The notes beneath the pieces were generated by a model. The model was not told the DNA's origin and ran no database searches. It saw only the letters and a program-made list of their open reading frames with translations. A stretch of 12,591 nucleotides of DNA, from the NCBI GenBank assembly GCA_036491035.1, contig DASXCU010000014.1, forward strand, positions 1 to 12,591. Direction: 5' to 3'. The position numbers and the translations under genes were made by a program. The DNA comes from Galbitalea sp036491035. Lineage in GTDB: Bacteria; Actinomycetota; Actinomycetes; Actinomycetales; Microbacteriaceae. This document shows, piece by piece, positions 6,427 to 12,591 of the stretch. The first letter of the stretch is position 1. The number at the start of each line of letters is the position of its first letter.

Positions 6427-8175
6427 GTGCGATTTGTTCTCGCAATCATTTGTTTCGTCATTGCCCTGGGCACCCTGGGCACCGGTATCGCGCAGCGTAC
6501 CTTCCTTGCCGGACCCAGCCACATCACGCTTTCCACCGTCTCGAAGTCGTCCGCACCCGTCGTCGTCATCGACGGCGCCGCGCTCAACTCGTACAAGCAC
6601 ACACAGAACGTCAAGCTGGCCGGCTCGTCCAGCGCGTTCGCGGCGTACGGTCGCACGTCGGATGTTCTCGCCTGGGTCGGCAACTCGTCGTACAACGAGA
6701 TCTCCCTCAACAAGGTAACCGGCAAGCTCCAGTCGAAGTTGCACACCGGTAAGTCGTCCACAGTTCCGAACCCAGCGGGTTCCGACCTGTGGCTGCAGCA
6801 GTTCGAATTCGACCAGGCCAGGAACTTCGATATCAAGGTTCCGGTCGACATGTCCGTGATCGCGGTCTCCGACGGCAAGATGCCAGCGCCGTCCGATATC
6901 TCGCTGGTGTGGCCACGCGACAACTCGACCCCGTGGTCGGGTCCGCTCATCCTTACGGGTGGCGTCGCGCTGTTGGTCGGCCTGATCCTCCTGCTGCTCG
7001 CGTTCTACCACCTGCGGCGCACGCGGGGTCCGCGCCGTTCGCAGCCGCGCATGCCGAGGTTGCCGCGCCAGCCGCGCCTCCGGCCGCAACGCAAGGAGAT
7101 CGCCTCCACCAAGGGGCGTCGATCCATCCGCAACTTCGCCGCCCTCGGAACGACGCTCGGCGTGACCGCGCTGCTTCTCGCGGGCTGCACGGCGGTGCCG
7201 GCTCCCACTATCGCGACCTCCACCCCGACGCCGGCCGCCGGCGGGCTCGCCGCAGTGACCAAGACCCCTGCGGTGACAACCGTGCAGCTGCAGGACATCA
7301 TGCAGAGTGTCTCCGCCACGGTCAAGAACGCCGATTCGAAGTTCAACCCGAAGGTCCTCAAGACCCGGATGGCGGGCCCCGCGCTCGCCGACCGCCTCGC
7401 GAACTACACCATCCGCAAGGCGAACCCGGCTCTGCCAGCATCCATCCCGATCCCGGCCGGGCAGATCAAGGTGAACCTGCCGCAGGCGAGCAACACCTGG
7501 CCGCGAACCGTGTTCACCGTGCTGGTGAGCAAGAGCACCGCGACGAAGACGACCAAGGCGTCGACGACGTACACGGCGCTGATGCTCATCCAGGACACCC
7601 CGCGCGACAACTACAAGATCAACTACGCGATGACGCTCGAACCTAATGTCACCTTCGCGGTTGCTCCCGCCACCGTTGGGACGGCGCGGCTCAACCCCGA
7701 CACCGGCCTCTTCAAGATGCAGCCGGCGGCGCTCGCCGTCGCGTACGGCGACATCCTCGACAAGGACACCGACGCGAGCGACTACGACCTGTTCCAGGCG
7801 CAGGGTGACACGTTCCGCACCCAGGTCGGTGCGGCATCGAAGAAGGCGGCCATCGCAGCGCTGCCGGCGACGGCGAGCCTGAGGTACACGAACTCGAGCG
7901 GCACCGGCCAGGTTGTGGTGCTCGCCACTACGGACCAGGGCGCCATCGTGGCCGTCGACCTCAATGAGACGGAGACGGTGAAACCGGTGCAGGCCGGCGC
8001 GGCCGTCAGCGCACCGGGGGAGATCCAGGCGCTCTCCGGCAAGGCGACGTCCACGACCGGTCTCGTCGCGGTCTATGGCGACCAGTTGCTCTTCTACGTG
8101 CCATCCGCGAGCAAATCGAGCAAGATTGTCTTGCTCGGCTATGGCCAGGGCCTGATCTCCGCGAAGGAACTGTAG
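6427..8175 (+). CDS. Membrane-anchored exported protein with two outer domains and an internal lipobox
   Basis: A 582-aa protein that I cannot assign to a characterised family. In order it has: an N-terminal hydrophobic helix (about 3-22); a soluble Ser/Thr/Asn-rich domain (about 28-172); a second helix (about 173-194); a 40-residue Arg/Pro-rich linker (196-235); a third hydrophobic stretch (237-253) ending in the lipobox LLLAGC with C254; a Thr/Pro/Ala-rich spacer (255-280); and a second soluble domain to the end. By the positive-inside rule the Arg-rich linker is cytoplasmic and both large domains are outside. C254 looks like the +1 cysteine of a lipoprotein, which would make the C-terminal half a lipoprotein fused behind a two-pass membrane protein. 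The only other cysteine is C9. The GTG start follows from GAAAGGAG just upstream. The stop TAG overlaps the next GTG by one base, indicating coupling to the Trx/TPR gene. Function unknown. Confidence 0.8.
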   Translation: MRFVLAIICFVIALGTLGTGIAQRTFLAGPSHITLSTVSKSSAPVVVIDGAALNSYKHTQNVKLAGSSSAFAAYGRTSDVLAWVGNSSYNEISLNKVTGKLQSKLHTGKSSTVPNPAGSDLWLQQFEFDQARNFDIKVPVDMSVIAVSDGKMPAPSDISLVWPRDNSTPWSGPLILTGGVALLVGLILLLLAFYHLRRTRGPRRSQPRMPRLPRQPRLRPQRKEIASTKGRRSIRNFAALGTTLGVTALLLAGCTAVPAPTIATSTPTPAAGGLAAVTKTPAVTTVQLQDIMQSVSATVKNADSKFNPKVLKTRMAGPALADRLANYTIRKANPALPASIPIPAGQIKVNLPQASNTWPRTVFTVLVSKSTATKTTKASTTYTALMLIQDTPRDNYKINYAMTLEPNVTFAVAPATVGTARLNPDTGLFKMQPAALAVAYGDILDKDTDASDYDLFQAQGDTFRTQVGAASKKAAIAALPATASLRYTNSSGTGQVVVLATTDQGAIVAVDLNETETVKPVQAGAAVSAPGEIQALSGKATSTTGLVAVYGDQLLFYVPSASKSSKIVLLGYGQGLISAKEL

Positions 8176-9062
8176 TGGCAAACGTCCCCCCGATCTCATC
8201 GTCGAGCCTGCGCGGTGCGGTCGACCTATCAGGACTTGTCAATCCACGTCCGGCTCGTCCCGCCGGTGGGGGAGCAGCTGGAGCCCAGGCGACGGATGCG
8301 AGCTTCACCGAGACGCTCGAGCTGTCGAAGACCGTCCCCGTCATCGTCGAGTTCTACGGTCAGGGCATCGAGCCGGTTCTCGCACCGCTGATCGCCAGCT
8401 ACAACGGGGCATTTGCGCACGTCGTCGTGGAGGCCGCAGCGAATCCGCAGCTCTCCCAGGCCTTCCAGGTGCAGGAGCTTCCGACCGTCGCCGCCGTGAT
8501 CGGTGGTCGACCGCTGCAGATGTACGTGGGCGACTACCCCGAGGCGGAGGTGCGCCAAATCCTCGACCAGGTGCTCGCTCTCGCCAAGGAGCAGGGCGTC
8601 ACGGGAACGGCTCCCGGTGCCGGTGCCGCTGCGGAGCCGGCCGAGGAGCCGCTGCCGCCACACCACCAGGAAGCCTTTGACGCGATCTCGGCCGGTGACT
8701 ACGCGACCGCGATCAAGGAGTACAAGAAGGCCTTGGGCGAGAACCCCCGCGACGCACTCGCTACCGCGGGGCTGGCGCAGGTCGGCCTTCTCCAGCGGCT
8801 CGACGGAAAGTCGGCCGAGGAGATTCGTGCGGCAGCCGCATCCGATCCGGCGCCGCTCGAAGCCACACTGGCGCTAGCCGACCTCTCACTCTCGATGGGC
8901 CTGGCAGAGGACGCGCTCGACCTGCTGCTCGACGTTTTCGCAGCCCAGGATGCAGACGGCAAGACGCTCATTCGCACGCGACTTCTCGACTACTTCGAGA
9001 TCCTCGGCGACGACCCCCTCGTCACTCCCGCCCGCCGTCGCCTGACGGGCTTGCTCTTCTAG
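8175..9062 (+). CDS. Thioredoxin-fold/TPR protein without active-site cysteines (CnoX/YbbN-like)
   Basis: A 295-aa soluble protein. Residues about 40-140 are a thioredoxin fold: VPVIVEFYG (54-62) matches the strand before the active site, and ELPTVAAVIGG (101-111) holds the cis-Pro loop. Where thioredoxins have WCGPC this protein reads GQGIEPV (62-68), and it has no cysteine anywhere, so it cannot be a redox enzyme. A low-complexity Ala/Gly/Pro/Glu linker (about 143-162) leads to TPR-like helices (about 164-260) with the pattern AGDYATAIKEYKKAL...NP. Trx-TPR proteins such as E. coli CnoX/YbbN act as holdases or chaperonin partners; a similar role is inferred. The N-terminal 40 residues are Pro/Gly/Ala-rich and probably disordered. 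The GTG start overlaps the preceding TAG and has AAGGA six bases upstream. It is likely co-expressed with the exported protein, perhaps assisting its folding, though that is speculation. Confidence 0.85.
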   Translation: MANVPPISSSSLRGAVDLSGLVNPRPARPAGGGAAGAQATDASFTETLELSKTVPVIVEFYGQGIEPVLAPLIASYNGAFAHVVVEAAANPQLSQAFQVQELPTVAAVIGGRPLQMYVGDYPEAEVRQILDQVLALAKEQGVTGTAPGAGAAAEPAEEPLPPHHQEAFDAISAGDYATAIKEYKKALGENPRDALATAGLAQVGLLQRLDGKSAEEIRAAAASDPAPLEATLALADLSLSMGLAEDALDLLLDVFAAQDADGKTLIRTRLLDYFEILGDDPLVTPARRRLTGLLF

Positions 9063-9084
9063 TTCTTAACGCGGGTCGTTCTCC

Positions 9085-9109
9085 GAGACACCCATGCCGT
9101 ACGTGTCCC
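9085..9109. terminator. Weak hairpin between convergent genes
   Basis: On the minus strand GGGACAC and GTGTCTC can pair over seven positions, one of them G-U, around an 11-base loop. On the plus strand the same stem has one A-C mismatch. There is no T run on either side. It lies in the 64-bp gap between the Trx/TPR gene and glgB, where a terminator for both would be expected, so it is listed as a weak candidate only. Confidence 0.22.
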
Positions 9110-9126
9110 GTAGCCGGATAGGCTGA

Positions 9127-11382
9127 CTAGCGGCGCAGCTTCAGCCACAACCCGGCGAGCGGCGGCAGAGTGAGCTCCGCGGATGCCGGACGACCGCTCC
9201 ACGGCTCGTCCGCGGCGTGGACGACACCGAAGTTGCCGACACCCGAGCCGCCGAAGTCGGTCGCATCCGTGTTGAGGATCTCTTCCCACTCGCCCGCGAA
9301 CGGCAGGCCGACACGGTATGGGCCGACCGGATTGCCGCTGAAGTTCATGAGTACCGCGATCGGTTGTCCGTCCTTCGACCAGCGCAGGAACGAGACGACG
9401 TTGTGTTCGGCGTCGCCGCCATCCAGCCACTCGAAGCCTGCCGGGTCGAAATCCTGCTCCCAGAGCGCGCCCTCGGCGCGGTAGACGCGGTTCAGCTGGC
9501 CGACCATGTTCAGGAGGCCGCGGTGAGCCGGCTGGTCGAGGATCCACCAGTCGAGCGAACGCTCCTCGCTCCACTCGGACGGCTGCCCGAACTCGGAGCC
9601 CATGAACAGCAGCTGCTTGCCCGGATGCGCCCACATGAACGACAGATAGGCGCGCACGTTGGCAAGCTTCTGCCACTGGTCTCCCGGCATCTTGGTGAGC
9701 AGCGAACCCTTGCCGTACACGACCTCGTCGTGACTGATCGGCAGGATGAAGTTCTCGCTGAACGCGTAGATCATGCTGAACGTGATCTCGTTGTGATGAT
9801 ACGAGCGGTACATCGGGTCCTCCTCGATGTACTGCAGGCTGTCGTGCATCCAGCCCATGTTCCACTTCAGCCCGAAGCCGAGTCCGCCCTCGGATGTCGC
9901 GTGCGTGACACCGGGGTACGAGGTCGACTCCTCGGCCGCCATGACGATGCCGGCGTTGCGCTTGTAGGCGGTCGCGTTGACTTCTTGCAGGAAGCTGATC
10001 GCCTCCAGGTTCTCGCGCCCGCCGTGGATGTTCGGCTCCCACTCACCGTCCTCGCGAGAGTAGTCCAGATACAGGATGGACGCGACGGCGTCGACCCGGA
10101 GTCCGTCGATGTGGAACTCCTCGAGCCAGTACAGCGCGTTGGCGACCAGGAAGTTGCGCACTTGCGAGTCGCCGAAGTTGAAGATGTAGGTTCCCCAGTC
10201 CTTGTGCTCGCCTCGGCGTGGGTCGGAGTGCTCGTAGACGGCCTGGCCGTCGAATCGTCCGAGCGCCCACTCGTCCTTCGGAAAGTGACCGGGGACCCAG
10301 TCCATGATCACGCCGATGGACGCCTGGTGCAGCCGGTCGATCAGGTATTTGAGGTCATCCGGATGTCCGAATCGCGAGGACGGCGCGTAGTAGCCAGTCA
10401 CCTGGTAGCCCCACGATGGGCCGTACGGGTGCTCGGCGAGCGGCATGAACTCGACGTGCGTGAAGCCGGTCTCGTGGATGTACTCGATCAGCTGGTCGGC
10501 GAGCTCGCGGTAACCGAGCCCCGCGCGCCACGATCCGAGGTGCATCTCGTAGACGCTCATCGCCTGCTGGTGCGGGTCGTGGGCGGCCCGCTGGGACAGC
10601 CAACCGGAGTCCGACCACACGTACTTCGATTCGCCGACGACGGACGCCGTGGCCGGCGGTCGCTCCGTGTAGCGCGCCATCGGATCGGCACGCTCGACCC
10701 ATTCGCCCGCGGCGGTCTGGATCTGGAACTTGTATGCGCTGCCCGGCATCAGGCCCGGAACAAACAGCTCCCACACCCCGATGTCATCGAGGCGGCGCAT
10801 TGCCCAGAGCACGCCGCTCCAGCCGTTGAAGTCGCCGACAACGCGAACGGCCTTCGCGTGCGGCGCCCACACGCTGAACGAGGTTCCGACCACGTCCTCG
10901 TGTGGACGGAAGTGTGCTCCGAGGGCATCCCACAACTGCTCGTGCCGGCCCTGTCCCCACAGGTAGAGGTCGATCTCGCCGACCGACGAGACGAAACGGT
11001 ACGGATCATCGACAACCCAGTCGGGAGCACCATCGTCATAGGTCGCCTCCAGCGTGTACGCCTGGCCATCGCCGTCGGCGAAGCCCTGCCAGAGTCCCTG
11101 GTCGACGTGGGACAGCGGGATGCGCGACCCATCGGCGCGAATCGCGGTGACGGTCTGCGCGAGCGGACGAACCGCGCGAATCACGAATCCGCCATCCACC
11201 GGATGTTGTCCGAGCGTCGAGTGCGGCTGCGGGTGGTAGCCGCCGACGATCGCGGCGATGAGGCCGGGGTCGAGCGTCGGGAGGGTGAACACGGCGTCGG
11301 TCTGAAAACCCGTGTCGGGCGTTTTCTTCGCCCCGGGAGTCTTCTTCGCGGGAGCTTTTTTCCTGGGTGCTGCCTCGGCCAT
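9127..11382 (-). CDS. glgB: 1,4-alpha-glucan branching enzyme (GH13)
   Basis: A 751-aa cytoplasmic enzyme that cuts alpha-1,4-glucan chains and rejoins them through alpha-1,6 bonds. After a Lys/Ala/Pro-rich tail (residues 7-22, with repeated AKKTP) comes an N-terminal beta domain (about 30-130), a CBM48 module with SVWAPHAKAVRVVGDFNGW (170-188), the GH13 barrel (about 270-650) and a C-terminal beta domain. Catalytic residues by family motif are nucleophile D431 in GLRVDAVAS, acid/base E484 in MAAEEST and transition-state stabiliser D552 in ISHDEVVYGKGS. GYYAPSSRFG (330-339) and GSEFGQPSEW (595-604) are also typical. Length is normal for actinobacterial GlgB. The ATG at 11380-11382 overlaps the TAA of glgE by one base, with GGAAGG seven bases upstream, so glgE and glgB are translationally coupled. 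The only oddity is the basic N-terminal tail, which may be disordered. Confidence 0.96.
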   Translation of the reverse strand: MAEAAPRKKAPAKKTPGAKKTPDTGFQTDAVFTLPTLDPGLIAAIVGGYHPQPHSTLGQHPVDGGFVIRAVRPLAQTVTAIRADGSRIPLSHVDQGLWQGFADGDGQAYTLEATYDDGAPDWVVDDPYRFVSSVGEIDLYLWGQGRHEQLWDALGAHFRPHEDVVGTSFSVWAPHAKAVRVVGDFNGWSGVLWAMRRLDDIGVWELFVPGLMPGSAYKFQIQTAAGEWVERADPMARYTERPPATASVVGESKYVWSDSGWLSQRAAHDPHQQAMSVYEMHLGSWRAGLGYRELADQLIEYIHETGFTHVEFMPLAEHPYGPSWGYQVTGYYAPSSRFGHPDDLKYLIDRLHQASIGVIMDWVPGHFPKDEWALGRFDGQAVYEHSDPRRGEHKDWGTYIFNFGDSQVRNFLVANALYWLEEFHIDGLRVDAVASILYLDYSREDGEWEPNIHGGRENLEAISFLQEVNATAYKRNAGIVMAAEESTSYPGVTHATSEGGLGFGLKWNMGWMHDSLQYIEEDPMYRSYHHNEITFSMIYAFSENFILPISHDEVVYGKGSLLTKMPGDQWQKLANVRAYLSFMWAHPGKQLLFMGSEFGQPSEWSEERSLDWWILDQPAHRGLLNMVGQLNRVYRAEGALWEQDFDPAGFEWLDGGDAEHNVVSFLRWSKDGQPIAVLMNFSGNPVGPYRVGLPFAGEWEEILNTDATDFGGSGVGNFGVVHAADEPWSGRPASAELTLPPLAGLWLKLRR

Positions 11383-12591
11383 TAATTCGCCTTCCGATAC
11401 TGGAGCTCAAGAATGTGCACGGGTTGGATGAACGCGTCCAGCCGCACGTAGTTGTGCTGCCCCCAGGTGAATCGCTGCCCACTCAGCAGGTCGACGACCT
11501 CGAACGTGTCGCTCTCGTCGAGCCCGAAGCGGGTCGGATCGAGGTGCACCATCGTCTCGCGCACGGAGTGCGGGTCGACGTTCGCGACGATGAGGATTCC
11601 GTCGTTCTCGCCGCTGTCGGTGAACCGCCCATCGAGGAACTTCGAGTAGACGAGGATCGAATCGTCGTCGCTCCAGTGCAGGTCGAGGTTGCGCAGCTGG
11701 CGGAGGGCCGGATGTTCGCGCCGGATTCGATTGAGTTCGGTGAGGTACGGCGCGAGCGAGACGCCGAGTTTCTCCGCCTTGTCGTAGTCACGCGGTCGGT
11801 ACTCGTATTTCTCGTTGTCGACGTTTTCTTCACTGCCGACGCGCGCGACATCCTCGTACAGCTCGAAGCCCGAGTACACCCCCCACAGTGGCGCGGCGGT
11901 CGCCGCGAGAGTCGCGCGGATCTTGAAGGCGGGCGCGCCACCGAACTGCAGATACTCCGTGAGGATGTCCGGGGTGTTCACGAACAGGTTGGGTCGGTAG
12001 AACGCGCTCCAGTCATCGCTGATCTGCACGAGGAATTCCTCGAGCTCGGCCTTGGTGTTGCGCCACGTGAAGTACGAGTACGACTGCTGGAACCCCGCGC
12101 CGGCGAGGGCCTGCATGAGGGCCGGGCGAGTGAACGCCTCCGCGAGGAACACGACCTCGGGGTTGCTGGCGTTCACCTCGAAGATCAGCCACTCCCAGAA
12201 GTCGAGCGGCTTGGTGTGCGGGTTGTCGACGCGGAAGATGCGCACGCCAAGTCCGATCCAGTGCCGCACGATGCGGAAGATCTCTTCTCGGATCCCGAGC
12301 GGATCGTTGTCGAAGTTGAGCGGGTAGATGTCCTGGTACTTCTTCGGTGGGTTTTCCGCGTAGGCGATCGAGCCGTCCGGCAACGTCGTGAACCACTCCG
12401 GATGTTGTGTCACCCACGGATGATCCGGCGACGCCTGAAGGGCCAGATCGATCGCAACCTCGAGGCCGTTCTTCTTCGCTGCTGCCAGAAACGCCACGAA
12501 GTCCGCCTCAGTGCCGAGGTCTGGATGGATGGCGTCGTGACCGCCTGCAGCGCCGCCGATCGCCCACGGAGAGCCCGGATCGTGTGGCCCG
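11382..12591 (-). CDS. glgE: Alpha-1,4-glucan:maltose-1-phosphate maltosyltransferase (GH13_3), 5' part outside the window
   Basis: This is the C-terminal 402 residues of GlgE, which transfers maltosyl units from maltose-1-phosphate to the non-reducing end of alpha-1,4-glucan. The frame is open to the right edge of the window, where it reads GPHDPGSPWAIGG and GGHDAIHPDLGT, both characteristic of GlgE. There is therefore no start inside the window; the internal GTG at 12495-12497 encodes Val. Downstream come DLALQASPDHPW, the nucleophile Asp in RIFRVDNPHTKP (codon 12225-12227) and the acid/base Glu in VFLAEAFTRP (codon 12138-12140), then GVYSGFELYE and the C-terminal beta domain. All catalytic residues expected in this portion are present. 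It overlaps glgB by one base (TAATG). Maltose-1-phosphate is supplied elsewhere, from trehalose by TreS and Pep2 or by GlgM; those genes are not in the window. Confidence 0.95.
   Translation of the reverse strand, partial: GPHDPGSPWAIGGAAGGHDAIHPDLGTEADFVAFLAAAKKNGLEVAIDLALQASPDHPWVTQHPEWFTTLPDGSIAYAENPPKKYQDIYPLNFDNDPLGIREEIFRIVRHWIGLGVRIFRVDNPHTKPLDFWEWLIFEVNASNPEVVFLAEAFTRPALMQALAGAGFQQSYSYFTWRNTKAELEEFLVQISDDWSAFYRPNLFVNTPDILTEYLQFGGAPAFKIRATLAATAAPLWGVYSGFELYEDVARVGSEENVDNEKYEYRPRDYDKAEKLGVSLAPYLTELNRIRREHPALRQLRNLDLHWSDDDSILVYSKFLDGRFTDSGENDGILIVANVDPHSVRETMVHLDPTRFGLDESDTFEVVDLLSGQRFTWGQHNYVRLDAFIQPVHILELQYRKAN

Noticed and set aside
6342..6752. A 136-codon frame starting at an ATG in the loop of the TTTCCGAAA hairpin, considered as a leader peptide
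   Set aside because: The AGGA is too close to the ATG, and the frame runs deep into the exported-protein gene in the wrong phase with Arg/His-rich shadow composition.
6232..8199. A 655-codon minus-strand frame opposite the exported-protein gene
   Set aside because: Composition is Arg/Gly/His-rich as expected of an antisense frame; the plus strand has a strong ribosome site, membrane helices and a lipobox.
9217..11385. A 722-codon plus-strand open frame opposite glgB
   Set aside because: It mirrors glgB almost end to end, has no family motif, and arises because GC-rich codons rarely give stops on the opposite strand. glgB has all its catalytic motifs.
12495..12497. GTG as the start of glgE
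   Set aside because: The frame continues upstream to the window edge with GlgE-specific motifs, so the codon is internal Val.

Overview
The window reads as a piece of a high-GC Gram-positive (actinobacterial) chromosome, most likely from the family Microbacteriaceae. Four things point there: very GC-rich third codon positions on every real gene; GTG and TTG starts alongside ATG; frequent stop/start overlaps; and a gene set that includes a GlgE-GlgB pair, a DivIVA-like very long coiled-coil protein, a cysteine-free thioredoxin/TPR protein and a short CPGC protein next to an alpha/beta hydrolase. The family assignment is an inference. I see no mobile element, rRNA, tRNA or CRISPR array, and the region looks like ordinary chromosome with dense coding.

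Layout. (1) Positions 2-2352, plus strand: the 3' part of a CPA1-type Na+/H+ antiporter, a 99-aa zinc-site protein and an alpha/beta hydrolase, tightly packed and probably one transcript. (2) 2353-2581: a short convergent intergenic gap with no convincing gene. (3) 2582-6107, minus strand: an AI-2E-family membrane transporter preceded by an 804-residue coiled-coil protein. The latter has a DivIVA-like N-terminus and then 43 uninterrupted 11-residue repeats. (4) 6108-6426: a 319-bp divergent intergenic region with a likely minus-strand promoter, a perfect 7-bp inverted repeat and a pair of TTTCCGAAA elements 22 bp apart. (5) 6427-9062, plus strand: a 582-aa membrane/exported protein with an internal lipobox, then a cysteine-free thioredoxin-fold/TPR protein (CnoX/YbbN-like) whose start overlaps the previous stop by one base. 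(6) 9127-12591, minus strand: glgB and the 3' part of glgE, also overlapping by one base.

How the genes work together. GlgE transfers maltosyl units from maltose-1-phosphate onto alpha-1,4-glucan and GlgB adds alpha-1,6 branches, so the right end is the polymer-building half of the GlgE pathway (glycogen or capsular glucan). The middle of the window points to the cell envelope: a long fibrous cytoskeleton-like protein co-directional with a polytopic membrane protein, divergent from a membrane/secreted protein paired with a chaperone-like Trx/TPR protein. That functional link is inferred from position only.

The most interesting items are the 43-unit hendecad array, which has a homogenised 10-unit core and a 5-unit higher-order period; the tandem exported protein with a lipobox in the middle of its chain; and the structured divergent intergenic region.
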